Source of the DNA: Maratus speciosus
Lineage: Eukaryota > Arthropoda > Arachnida > Araneae > Salticidae
NCBI GenBank assembly: GCA_963932465.1
Contig: OZ010790.1
Location: forward strand, 353,407,633 to 353,471,632
Length of the DNA stretch: 64,000 nt
Direction of reading: 5' to 3'
Below the pieces are notes generated by a model. That model had not been told where the DNA came from. It ran no database searches and saw only the letters and a program-made list of their open reading frames with translations. The stretch's first letter is position 1; every line of letters starts with the position of its first letter. Shown in pieces: positions 46,082-58,591 of the stretch. Position numbers and translations under genes: made by a program.

Positions 46082-47180
46082 GTATGTTTGTTTAATCACT
46101 CTCTTTTTTTTCTATTAAAAGAAATTATAATAAGTTTGTCAGAAATACTGACTTTTTCCGATTGTTTAATATAGTACATTTATATGTTTGTATATATTCA
46201 CATTTTACAGATTACAGATCAGAAATATTTATTGCTTAAATAATTTATATAATAAAAGCCTAAGTCATGTGACTGTCATCAACAGTTCCGGACTGGCCAC
46301 TTCGCTTTTCATATGCAAGGCAGCAACTTATAATCACAATTACTTTTTTGGTTAAAACGGCATATAGAAAGGTCGTTCAAAAAAAGTGTTTGAGAGATGA
46401 TTATGCAAATGACAATATTTTCAATATTTTTTGCGATGTCTTCTTGGAATTAGGTTGAAAGCCCAAAATCATATTCCTTTAAAGTAAAGAAACACAAGAG
46501 TTTCGTTCATTGGGAGTCATAAATTATTAAACCATGTACGTAATCATGCGAAGACCAAACTCTTCAGTGGCGAATTTTGCAGCGCTTCAGAAAAATAACT
46601 TGCGCCTCAATGTTTACCATAATTCTGTTAATTAACAATCATATTTAATATTGTCAAAGGCCAGTCATGTTAAAACACAGTAATTTAATATACGTTTACT
46701 AAATACAAATCATCATTAAAGAGGTTATATAATATGGAAGCAAAGTAAAATAGTACAAAACAATAATTTAACAATGATATGTTTATTAAACGCACTATAT
46801 CAGATTAACAGCTTTTAGCTAATATGTTGGATCGATTCATTTTATGCTGTATATTATAACCGACGGAATGAATATGAGATATGCTCTAATCACATACTAT
46901 ATATATCTATATCTATATTTAAGTACATTATACACTTATAAATAAATGCTTCTGAAATTACATTTAATATTTCTTCTACATAGTATTAATTATAGAGTTT
47001 TAGTATAAAAAGAAAAAAATGGTTACTATAATTAGTATGATAGGCACCATTCTTAGCGCGGAATAACCTGGCACTGTTCTAATGAGCCAGTTAACATCAA
47101 ACATAAATGCCGACGTCAGTGATATACGCAGTTATGAAAACTCGGTACTTACATGTTAGCCGGGTGCAAACCTCGACAAT
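45470..47180. other. AT-rich non-coding DNA with (AT)n at 46050-46079
   Basis: No gene seen. TATATAATAAAAGCCTAAGT near 46244 resembles starts of Helitron-like repeats but is too short to call. Confidence 0.55.
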
Positions 47181-47182
47181 AT

Positions 47183-47233
<51 letters not shown>

Positions 47234-47248
47234 GTATATATATATATA
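47181..47248. repeat. Compound (AT)n(TG)n(AT)n microsatellite
   Basis: TA repeats, then about 15 TG units with one change (GCG), then TA repeats again. Confidence 0.95.
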
Positions 47249-48004
47249 CGCCAATGCAACTTTTGATATTTTGCGTGTTTAAATTGGAAACAGTTCTTTG
47301 AAGACAAAATAAAATGTGATTTTTTTTTCTTTTTAGTATTTTAAATGAAACCAGAGAAAGGAATGTATTTTAAATGAAATCTCTAAAAGGTTTGTGTCTT
47401 AAATATAAAAAATGCAATTCGGATGTGGTATGAGGGCAATATTCGGCGATGTGTCACATGCACCTGGCTAATATAAAAGAACCAAATATGTCCTAACTTA
47501 TCAAGAAAGGTGAGCAAATAAGTGGAAAGTGGAGAAGAGGACTTTATCTAAAAGTAAGTCGGTGATTTTTAATACGATTGCACGCCAAGACCAAAAAAAT
47601 TGGTGATATTGCTAGCAATTGTTCTTTTAAGGAAATTATCGGAAGATTATATAAGTGGCTTCCAAAAGTTTTAGGTTTCCCCAAACCGTGCTGGCCGAAA
47701 TACTTCATTTTGCCCGATTATGACACATTATCCTTGGGGATTATTTGAGAATAATGATAGATTTTCTAATCTTTCGTAATCGAGTCTACTTCTAAGGTTG
47801 TCTTGAAACAAAATAGAACAAAACAAATCAAAAACGGTAGCTGATCAATTCTGTGTTTTACGTTAGATTTGACATTTATCTATTTATCTTTTTTTGCTCC
47901 AACAATATGAATGGGGATAAGCTAATTTTTACTTGTATTCCTTTGCGTCTGGTATATAAATTAATACATTTCTATATCAGGTTTTCATTTAATTCATGTG
48001 TGTA

Positions 48005-48050
48005 ACGCTTCGACTGCTACGGGTACATAGCTACGGGTACTTTAGCTAGT
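48005..48050 (+). mobile_element. Helitron-like 3' end (plus strand)
   Basis: CTACGGGTACATAG and a second CTACGGGTAC are followed by TTTAGCTAG and T (48046-48050), matching the CTAG-T ending of Helitrons. The body would lie to the left. Its orientation is opposite to the end at 43154, so the two cannot be the two ends of one normal Helitron. Confidence 0.4.
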
Positions 48051-49440
48051 AATATATAATAACGAGTTTAGAGTTGTAATGTAATGAGTTATGTTATTGT
48101 GTTGCTTTCCATCTTTCTCTCTCTGTCTCACTCTGTCTGTGTGCGTTTCTGTATGTGTCGATCTATGTTTTCTATTTTCCAAGTAATGTTAAACCAGTGT
48201 ATATAGGACTTTTCTAATATTGTGTGCATGTATGCTATATCTTAGGCCATGTAGACATCAATAAACCTTTAAAAATAAATTGACATAACCTTTCGTTTAT
48301 TAATTAAAACAAGTTGTTTCAAGAAAAATATACTTTGGACATGTATTCTGTTCCTTATTGTAAATATAAATGTTCCTAATGTTCTTGAAAATTTCCCACA
48401 ACCATTCTCATACCCTTACAGGCAAATCAATAATAAATGCTTTCTGTCCGAATAAAACTTTCCGAATTATGATACATTGAACTGTATGAGCTTTACCATT
48501 TAATCAAAAACTAACAACACATTTTTTTTATCTTTATTTTTTTATCTTTATTTTGCCAGAAAACGCTCAAAATTAGAAAACTTCAAAATATTATTGAGTA
48601 AGTTTCATTAAAAAAAAAAAAAAAAAAAAATGAAAATTTTACATTTTTACCTACTGCGGCATAAAGTAAGTTATTCTAAATAAACGGTTGTTTTATTTAA
48701 TTATGTGATTGTATTTCATAGTTTGAATTAAAATTTTAAATAAGAAATATACTTTTCGAAACACCCTCTTCGTGATTTTCCCACTTTGTGATTATATGTG
48801 AATTATATATTTTAATTTAAAACACCACTGTAAAAAAATAAAGAAAAGGAAACCACTGTTTTGCTTAAAATTTGTAAACTCACCTTAGTATTGCTATAAA
48901 TACACATTTACTTCATTATTATTATTATTATTATTTTTTTGGTGCAATTATTCAAAAATTTATTTAATCACTACACTGTTCAGTAAAAATACTTCCAAAA
49001 GGATTTTTCATTAAATCGTACTTTTCAAAATAGGTATAAATTGTATTTAAAATTATTTACGTGCATATTCAAACATTATCTAAATATTATTCAATTCAAA
49101 CAAATTTAATTTTAAAAGTGTTTTTTAACCATTTGGAAAAATGGTTATTATCCTCAGTCAGGGTAGGAAATCAAAAACATACCTGAAGCGCTTTATTAGT
49201 TGAATCCCACATTTTATTCGTGTCCTGATTGGTCCATGCAGTAATCTGTTTTTTCCCTTTACTTTCAACAGAGATGGATACTTCTGTTGCCACTATGACA
49301 AAAAAGTAATAAAAAATACAAAAAACTACAAAAAAATTAATAACTCAAAAACAAATTGAGATACAGCTTTCGAACAAATTGCATTTAAAAGTAATTTTTT
49401 TTTCTCTATACAACGGTGTAAAAAGTAATATTGTGGGACG
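48051..49440. other. AT-rich non-coding DNA with poly-A (48610-48630) and (ATT)n (48915-48935)
   Basis: No gene seen. Confidence 0.65.
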
Positions 49441-49444
49441 TTTA

Positions 49445-49655
49445 GAAGTTTAAAAATGAAATTTTATTTAAAATTGTTCCAGGAATATTAATGTTTAATC
49501 CATGGCGTACGTAATGTATGACCAGCTCCGTAGAAAATCAAAAATTTACAGTACCGAAAATTGTAAAACTGAAATTTCTTTTAAAATTTGTTTATGATGG
49601 GTCCAGGAATGTTAATGTTTAATCCATGGCGTACGCAATGTATGATCAACTCCGT
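49445..49655 (+). repeat. Two-copy tandem repeat, offset 124 bp
   Basis: AGGAATATTAATGTTTAATC and the following CATGGCGTACG at 49481-49515 recur at 49605-49639, with the flanking TTTAAAATT blocks also repeated. Confidence 0.75.
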
Positions 49656-50737
49656 GCGATTTTTTATGTCTTAAATTTTAGTCCTTGAAAAAATCATTTT
49701 CCAAATGCTCGTTGTAGTTTGTTAAATTGCTTTTTTTTCTTTCTATTTTAAAGCTACATTATAAAAGTGTTGTTGAGTAACGCTGATGTCATTTTCAGTT
49801 TTGAAGCATCTGACGACTAAGTTTCGCTTTTACTTAGAACTTTTAGAACCTTCTAAACATCGCAAATTTTCAATTTTTACATCTTCAAATAGAAAAAAAA
49901 AAAGTGTTCTTTCAAATGCTTATATGAAAACTCTATCACTATTTACTGATATTTTATGGTTAAAAAAATAAGTTGGAAGGGCGATTTTTTATATTAAATA
50001 CAATCTCTATGGGTTGTGGATAGTTGAGAGAGACAAACCCGTTTGAGCTTAAAATAATATAAATAGATCAGCATTTGTTTCTGGTGAATATAGGATTTCA
50101 TTATTCAAACTTCATCAATAAATAAATAATATAATTTAAATAAACCTAAATTATAACAGAAATGAAATCAAACTAAAGGTTTAAAACAATGATATTATCA
50201 AAACAATAAGGCTAAGGGAACACTTCGGCAGTTTCTTTTCCTTTTAAAACCGGATATACGACTAATACGAAAGTATCTATTTAAGAATTAAAAAAATATA
50301 TTTCAATGCATTCTTAATAATTTTTCATACAAAAATATTGCTTGTTGTTGTTAGAGAATAATCAATAAAACATATATTAAATGTAAAAAAAACATTAAAG
50401 TTTTAAATTTAAAGAACTTCTTCCTACCTCTGTTCTGTGTAACACACAAGAATAGGTTATTTCAATGAGGAACGGTGTTCAATTTATAAAATGTACTGTA
50501 GACCCTCGTAATATCTCGCTTCTTAGTTGACAGGAAAAAAGCGCGATAAATTCGAGTGCGTGTTGTAAATGAGGCCTTGAGAAGAGAAATATAATTTCCA
50601 AGTAAATCTATGGTAATTTACTTTTTAATAAGCGAAGACGGTTCTTCATTGAAAGAATCCGTCCTTGTGTGTTAGAACAAAGGTGGAATGAAGTTCTTTA
50701 AATTTTAAAATTTTAATGTTTTTTTTTAAACATTTAA

Positions 50738-50800
50738 CTAGGGGGCTCAGCTCCGTACGAGCTACGCTCGCCAACCCCCGTTGAGACACCGCAGACTCTA
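50738..50800 (-). mobile_element. Helitron-like 3' end (minus strand)
   Basis: On the minus strand GGCGAGCGTAGCTCGTACGG, able to form a hairpin, is followed by AGCTGAGCCCC and CTAGTT. It resembles a Helitron terminus with CTAG-T. The 5' partner was not found. Confidence 0.4.
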
Positions 50801-50829
50801 ACAGCACGTTAATTTGATCGGCTTTAAAA

Positions 50830-50925
50830 AGATTTCGGAAGATTGAATTATAATTTGAATCAGATTTCGGAAGATTGAATTATAATTTGAATCAGATTTC
50901 GGAAGATTGAATTATAATTTGAATC
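50830..50925 (+). repeat. Three tandem copies of a 32-bp unit
   Basis: Units start at 50830, 50862 and 50894 with AGATTTCGGAAGATTG; I see no differences between them. They lie just inside the Helitron-like end. Confidence 0.95.
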
Positions 50926-52925
50926 TGACAGTTATAATCTGATGTAATTTTAACCAAACTTGTCTTTCCCTTTTTAATATTCACGTAAAAATACTTTTGT
51001 TAGAAATGAAATAGTATAATCATCTTAAAATATCAAATAAATGTCTCGCGCAATTTTTAAATTTAAACTGTTTTGCAATATTATTTTTTGTTCATTTTAC
51101 GTAATAAGTGTAATGTGACGTAAACGTGACGTAAATTTTCCTATTTAAGACTTCTAACGCATGCTAAGGAATTTATTATTTTACATTATTCCTTCTCTTT
51201 TAAAATTCTCGTGTAAATATATATTTTATGACGTAATTTTAAATGAGTCAATTCTGCTTTTTATATTTTCTGTTTATAATAGTCACGCGTAAAATAAATT
51301 TTTAATTTGAAGCAAACATTATTGTTTGCGCTTTTTGTACAGTTGGCAACAGTTTAAATTAATACAATTTTCTAAAATTTGTAAAAAATATCACTCGAAA
51401 TGCTGAAAATGTGAATTTAAAATAGAAATAAAACCTCAAAAAATGAGTCAAATTACAAAACTAAATGCAGTCTGCACACCTGGAAATTCTGACGCATAAA
51501 ATGATATAAAAATGATTAAATACCTATGTACAGTTTTTGCTCCTATAAAACTTTTTTAATGGAACGATTTTGTCCAACTTTGCATTAAATATCTCTTAAA
51601 ATAATTCTTCGATTTGAAAACTGTCTGCATCAGCGTGTTTATCAAACATTTCTCTATAATACTACCGATTTTCATATTTTTGTATACAGCAATGTTTTCA
51701 ATATTAACGAAGAAAGCCATGCTCAAGCATTCAAATTGGAAGCCGATCAGCCGGGAATATCTACGCAGAATTTCATTGGTCCATTTCCAAATCAAAGCAT
51801 TTTTTTATATATATAGAAGGATATATGTTTTATTGATTACCCTCTATCAACACCGACCAGAATTTTTACATGAAAAATATCAATAATATGTTAAACGTTA
51901 AAATAAAATATAAAAAATATATTAAAGTTAATTTTTAAACGAGTACACCTCCTTGTTTCTATAAGGTAGACTTTTGAACCACCGAAACAATCTAAAAAGC
52001 AATGATTGCAAAATGATTGTGGAAACGTCTGTTCCAAAATAAGCTATGTTTTATGTCCATAGAGCTACTACAGTGGGAGTCCAGTAGCAAAAAAATATTC
52101 TAAAATTACGATTACTGTAATACATTTGGCATAGAAGCCTAAAATCTGGAAAAGCGGTTACTTTTTAGATGTAAACTCTTCCTTTCAATATAATCTAACT
52201 TTAAAAGTGTAAAATGAATCTAAGATGTTTTTATAGCGCTACAGATTACGCTTCTTTTAAACTGTTTTTTGGTTTAAAACTTGAAATTCGAAATAGTGGT
52301 CATCTTAAAACAAGAATACTTGCTCAGAAAGTTTAAAAAAATTGTCTGAAGTTTAAAATGGTTAAATGATTGAAAAACCTTCTATAATAGCGATTATTTT
52401 GGAACTACTGCGACGGTATAAAAAATTATTTAACGATGATATTGGTGATAGTCTCTGCTTAAAACTGATCTCTTTTACCTCACAGCAACTACCCACAGAT
52501 ATATTCAACAGTGAAGAAAGGCATAAAAGTATAATTTTATTGAATAAGCTGAGACTAGAAACATGAAATTTGACAAAATTCTTACCTTGAATTCTTCCCT
52601 AAAAATTTCTAAATTTAAAAGTATAAAATGAACTAAATATATTCAGCAATCTAAAATACGATTTTTGTTTCCTTTTGCACTATAATTAATTTAAAATGGT
52701 CAAATGAGCGGGAAACGTTTATTATTTATTAATGATTATTTTGTAACTAATGAATCTATGTCAAATCTCTAGGACAATAATTTTGAAAGTATGTGCTTAA
52801 AATAGGCTATAATTTATTTCTTTTCATACCACTTTCAAGGGCTGAAAAAATAAAACATGTTCTAAAAATTGGATTTTTTGTTGTTGTTTTTGTTGAAACT
52901 AAAGTCATGAAATTTCATTTAGTGG
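50926..52925. other. AT-rich non-coding DNA
   Basis: Small frames at 51556-51886 and 52366-52566 show no motif I recognise. No repeat structure is evident. Confidence 0.6.
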
Positions 52926-52931
52926 TTACTT

Positions 52932-53312
52932 TTAAGACGTAAATACTCGATAACAGTGTTTAGTAAAATATTCGAGATTTAAGAGGCTGAAAGGTTTACA
53001 AAACAATCTATAAATCATGACCACTCGGGAACTATCGGGACTATGAATTTTTAATTTGACATACAGGTTCATATTACACTGTTTTTCCCCAATCTGGCTT
53101 TCGCTAGAGAGTATTTCATTCGGGACGTGGCTGGGGACCTGGGAATCTTGCTTCCGCAAAAGAGTCGGAGTAGAGTAGAAGAATAAAGGGTTGCGGACGA
53201 AGATGGGCCGCTCGCCGCGGCGGTTGATCTCATGAATCTGAGCATCTGAATGTTTCCCATAAAAAAGTTTTTTAAATATATTTGAATTTCCATTGGGTGG
53301 AATCAGAGTCAA
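52932..53312 (-). other. GC-richer open frame, unassigned; possible exon remnant
   Basis: A 126-codon minus-strand frame is open from an ATG at 53312. The middle (about 53090-53260) has much higher GC and several CpGs, unlike the AT-rich flanks, which is the main reason to note it. A second frame (53069-53293) is open across the same bases and is rich in Ser and Ala. Neither has a domain I can name. On the minus strand an acceptor-like AAACATTCAG precedes the GC-rich part, but I see no convincing donor. It may be a single exon of a host gene, a processed fragment or a piece of an element. Confidence 0.25.
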
Positions 53313-53319
53313 ATATTCT

Positions 53320-55700
53320 GCAGTTTTATATTCAAAAAGTTGCCTCTGAAATTGTCATCTTAAAAGTGTTAAACTTCGCAGGCGGGTAACTATTAAGATA
53401 TGCATGTACACGAACATGTACACGGTTTTTTATTTAAAAATTAAACATATATAAAGAGAATAAACGTCATTTATTTGTCATGACAATGTTAGATGGAACT
53501 TATTTGAACAATAAAAGAAAACGCAAATACCAGTAACTACTACAATGAATTAAAAGTAATAAGAAGAGTAATAATGAAATATGATTGCCAACTAGATAAG
53601 TAATTACTACATATTTAGCCTTTTGTCGCAGAAAATTCCAGTTTAAATATAATAATACAGTACATAAATTTCCTCAAAAAGTGACTTGATTAGCACTATT
53701 TAAATTGTCCATAGTAGTAAAATTTTCACTGATGTAAATAGGTACATAAATACCATTTAACATATTCAATAATTACGCTAGCAAAGCTGCATGTTCTGCT
53801 AGTGCTTTATATTTACATGCAAAATTTAGTTTAAAAAATTAATAAAGCTTTGTTGACAACATAAATAATAGTGAATAAAACATATTTATTATTTAAATAC
53901 TTAACAAAAGCAGAAGAAATTGGTACTAGATTTAATTTTTTGCTTCGTTTTGGGGACAATTGGAAAATAGCTATATATCCGAATGAGCAATATAAAGAGG
54001 GTTTGCTGTAATTTTAAGATAAATGAATATATTTGTTATAGGAAATATATTATCACTATTTTATTAAATGTCCATTTCAAATATAATCATAGATATGGCT
54101 TAGCGGAAAAATCACAATAATGTTTAAAACGAAATATAAGTAAGAAAATATAATAAAGCAATGTTTTATAAACATGATGATAATTTTTAGTATTTAGCGT
54201 ACATTAAAAAGTCTAGAAAGGCAGAGAAAATAACTTACAAATCTATAAAAAGTACCAAATCTAAAAAAAAAAAACGTTTTTTGAACTAAACTTTGAGGTG
54301 CATCATATAAAAAAAATTCAATCGTCTGTTAGAAAATTTGTTAAACTATATAAATACATATGCTGTCGAAATTAACTCATATTTTCTTTTTATTCTGACA
54401 TATAAAATCCTGAAGCGTATTTTGTGTTTAATTCACATATATATATTTTTTTCAATTTGCAGTATAAATTTACTTTTGTTTCTTGTCCTTTTCGTTCTCT
54501 AGAACAAATAAAATCTACAAATGCATTCGCCGTTTTATTGATCTTGGGTATTTGTCAATATTATAACAAACTCTCAGTAGAAATTCTTGTGCTAATGTAA
54601 TGAAACCATCGTTATTTATCGAAGATAGAGATTTCGCTTTCGGAATCAATAAACGGTACTTGGGTAGTTTTCCTGAAATAAATAGCTTTTTGAGACACGT
54701 GTTTAATGCAGTTCATGTATATGTGTTATTGTTAAATATGTATAACTTTGAAATGTAATTGCGACTAAATTTTATGTTAGAGTACTATTATATAGTTATT
54801 CAAATGCATTTTATATTAGTTCTAAGACTAATACTTCTAAGATTAAAGTGTTATTCATAAATTTAATCTTTTTGCATCATGTTATGTCAGATTTCAAACT
54901 TTTAAAATAACTTTTCGTATTTCTCATTTATCCCTTAGCACAACCAAATAATTATCTATATGTGTAAGATTTACAACCTTCGTGAATGTTTATTTCATCA
55001 TATTTGTATTTCGATTTGTGGAACATCGAAGCTTGCAAGAAATATACACAATCCCACATTGCAAGAAATTTTGCAAGAACTATGTACAATTCGTACTAAT
55101 TCTACATTGGGTTAGGGGCTTTTAGAAAGGGGAGCGCTCAGCTTTTTTAACATGAACATACTGGGTACAAAGAATATCTTAAATCTGCTCAAATAAAATT
55201 TCATGAGAACAGACATTTTCCGTTTTATACAGATTTACAACATAAAATGTATAGTTGTGTGGTATTCCTTCTTCTTTTGAGAAGGGCCCAAACATAAGTT
55301 TGTTTGTTTTTTTTGTGAGGGAGGGGGTCGAAACTAATTCTAATAATAAAAAGACATATTTTAATCTACGTGGTGGCTCTTAAAAGCAAGATGGCTAAGT
55401 GCCGCCACAGGTGAAAAAAACTTTTGGCATCCAAATTTCGTAAAGATATATATATATATATATATATATAAACTAATGAGCAAAAACTTCAATAGGCCCA
55501 GAGTCGAGATGCTTTAGATCTAAAATAATCTCAATCAAGATCTTGCAGAACACATTTTTCTGGATAATGTATCTCGTATTATGCTGACATATTTTCTAAC
55601 TCAGTTTTAAACATAAAACCGTATTACCTGCAGGCAGAATTATTAGTTATTTATAATTAAAAATATTTTTCAATTTTACAATAAATGAATTAGAACTTGA
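53320..55700. other. AT-rich non-coding DNA with (AT)n at 55445-55471
   Basis: No gene seen. G-rich patch near 55318-55328. Nothing else supported. Confidence 0.65.
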
Positions 55701-55739
55701 GTTACAACCCATTTATGTGTCACAACGGAAGTTTTTATA

Positions 55740-55925
55740 TTTTCTACAATGTCGAGTCCAGAAGTTTGGTCCAAAACCCCAACTTTGGCAGTATATTCTG
55801 AAGAATATGCTTCCTTTACCGAACAATCAGTTCAATCAACCAGCTTTTTATCTTCACATTTGATACCTTTGTGCAAACAAAAAAAATGTATCAGAAAATA
55901 GCCAGTTTGGATTTGAGAACATCTT
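55740..55925 (+). repeat. Dispersed repeat, copy B
   Basis: Diverged relative of 44800-44990 in the same orientation, sharing CAGAAAATAGC and TTTGGATTTGAGAACA. Non-coding. Confidence 0.6.
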
Positions 55926-56860
55926 TAAATAAAGTGCCGTTACAGACAGGTTCCGTTTTCACAGGTTTACTGTAATGTTTTAGAAATGCTGTTAAAAAAC
56001 AACACAACGTTCATAATGTAGGAATACCTTAAAAAATTGAAAAATAGTCATATCGGATGAAAACTTTTAATATGATAGACTTTCTATTGTGAAAATTTTC
56101 AAAGTAAAGTAGAAGTTTGAATTCCTTGGCAAATAAAAATATAGAGGTCACATAATCAGTATGAGTTTAAATATGTTTTTAAGTTATAGCCATGTTCTTT
56201 TTCCATTGGTTTACCGTAATATTTTAGACATACTGTTAAACAATAGCACAATATTCATAATTTACGAAAACTTTAAAAGTTCTGTAAATTTCAAGATATA
56301 GACTCCATAAAAATCATTCCTTAAAAAAGTATTCCCATATTTTAATAACATATTATTTGCTTGTCTTAATTGCTCAGAGCATCACGCGCCCAGGTGCATA
56401 CTTAAGAAGATTTCATAGCGATTGGAGCATATAATACAATTTTGTCGATTTATTTAAATATATATATATATATATATTTAAAAGTAATTTTCTGTATCTG
56501 TATGTATGGAACTTTGCCCTACATAAAAATAAACATTATTAACCGATTACGAACAAATTTTGCTCTTTAGAACTTTGAATATTTTACTATTTATAATATA
56601 GCAGTGACGTAGGGAACGTTTAAAAATGGATACACCACTCTTCACTTGTGCCTTAGGTTGTTATAAATATTTCAATAAAGTATTTTGATGTTAAATATAT
56701 AAAAATGCCGCTAACAACTTGTTCACAATCATATTATCCATATCAGCATGAAAAAGGAATAAATCATAACTTATTTTAATTACCTCTTCATTCCTTCATT
56801 CACATGTTTTATACCCAGCTCCTTTTTTAGATAGTGCCAAAATCTAAGCATTCAAAATGT
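55926..56860. other. AT-rich non-coding DNA
   Basis: Related blocks near 55975 and 56210 (TTTACTGTAATGTTTTAGA and a diverged copy) suggest an internal repeat of the same family as copy B. (AT)n lies at 56457-56477. No gene. Confidence 0.5.
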
Positions 56861-56864
56861 CTTT

Positions 56865-57062
56865 CTAGCACGTAAGCATCATGAGTACAATAAGACGTAA
56901 CTCTGTCATTGTTCTTTTTAGAAAGTATTTCACAATGTTTAATTTACTAAATGTTCCTGCATTCGAAGAAACTGTGAGAAGAGGAGTTAGAGCCAGACGA
57001 CTGACACGATCCGCAAGCGGTAGATTTTTCCAGTACTCTGATTTCTTATAAATATTGGCCAT
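56865..57062 (-). pseudogene. hAT transposase C-terminal fragment
   Basis: The 65-codon minus-strand frame reads YWKNLPLADRVSRLAL, then LLTVSSNAGTFSKLNIVK and MTELRLIVLMML. This follows the hAT dimerisation domain: W near the start, S-N-A followed by a VERVFS-like segment (here decayed to GTFSK), then LNIVK and a leucine-rich helix. The canonical E-R-x-F-S is only partly kept, so the copy is damaged. The catalytic domain is not seen upstream (up to about 57300 on this strand). In intact enzymes this domain holds the transposase multimer together. I infer a fragment of an old hAT element; no TIR or target duplication was found around it. Confidence 0.55.
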
Positions 57063-57196
57063 TGTTTCAACCTCTGCGCAGAAATCTACAAAATATGAAG
57101 CTCTGCGTGTAATACATCAATGTCTAGTTTTAGGAAAAAAATCAGTTGCTTTCTTAACCAGATTAAAAGAGAAATACTATATCTCTCATTAAAAGA

Positions 57197-57237
57197 GAAA
57201 TATTGTATCCTCTTTTAATGAGAGGATACAATATTTC
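57197..57237. repeat. Perfect hairpin, 17-bp arms, 7-nt loop
   Basis: GAAATATTGTATCCTCT (57197-57213) is the exact complement of 57221-57237 around the loop TTTAATG. A diverged half copy precedes it at 57170-57190. Confidence 0.9.
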
Positions 57238-57309
57238 AGATAGAGGCGTAATTATGCTGATACAAGAATAGAGGTTATCTCTGTCATCATCAGTGTAAGG
57301 GTATCAGAA

Positions 57310-58560
57310 ACTTTTCAAAATCAATGCAATTGGAGAGAAAAAAAAGACGAACCGATCAGAGCGGTCAAATGTAGACATTCGAACAGAATAAGATTTCTAG
57401 CAAATATAATTATTCTAAATCATACGGGTGCCTCCTTTCATGTATCCCCACGCTCATTTCCAATCACAATAAACAACACTTTTCATTTCCCTCCTCTTCG
57501 TTAATTAAACCGATTATGTTGACACTACGTCCGATTTTTTTCGGATTTCCCCGAATACTTCGGATTGGCTCCCGGGAATGAGAGAAAATTAAGGGTGGCC
57601 GAACAGAGCAACCAAAAGCGGCCATTTGAGCTAGAATACAATTTCCATTCCAAAGAATTATTCAAAAAAAAAAACCCCGTTCCTACTCTCGTCTGACTCC
57701 GCGTATTTCGAATCGCCCTAAACAACACTTTTGGATTTCCGCACGTCCTTTAATTAAGGTGGTTTTGTCAACCATACGCACGATTTTTACGATAGCTTTT
57801 TTGGAATGTCCCCGAATATGTCGGGTGGGACCCGGGGAAAGCGAGAATATTAATGGTGATTGGTCAGAGCAGCAAAAGACAGCCATTATGAATAGATTTC
57901 TGTTTCAAATTAAAATAATTCTCCTAAACCACCAGGGCATCATCTCTCCTCAAGCTCATTTATAATCACCCGAAAGAACAGTTTTTGATTCCCGCAACTC
58001 CCTTAATTAAACCGGTTTTCTCAACCTTACTCCCAATTTTTATGACCCTTTTTTTTTTCAATTTTCCCGAATATATTGGGTGAGCACCCACGAAGGAAAA
58101 AAATTAAACGTGACTGATAAGAGCAGCCAAAAGCGGCCGTTCGAAATAGAATCCGATTTCCAGCTAAAATCATTCTTCTCAACCGCCCGTGTGCCCGCTC
58201 TAATCTGTCTGTACGTTCATTTCCAATGACACTAAGCAACACTGTTAGATCCCCGCCCCTTGATTAATTAAACCAGTTTTGTTGACCCTGCTACTGATAT
58301 TTACAACCGGCTTTTTGGAATTTTGCTAAATACTTCTAGTGGGGTCCCCGGAAGGAGAAAAAAAAACTAAGGTTGACCAGTCAGAGCAGCCAAAAAACTG
58401 AATCCTCTTCCCAGCTAAAATAATTCTTCTAAGCCGCACGGGTGCACCTTATAATCTCTCCACACGCTCATTTCCAACCACCCTAAACAAGATTTTTCGA
58501 TTCCCACCTTTTCCTTAGCAACACCAGCTTTGTAAACTATACACCCGATTTTTACATCAT

Positions 58561-58591
<31 letters not shown>

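Noticed and set aside
57525..58242. Frames of 67-71 codons on both strands
   Set aside because: Artefacts of the 250-bp satellite; none is maintained between units.
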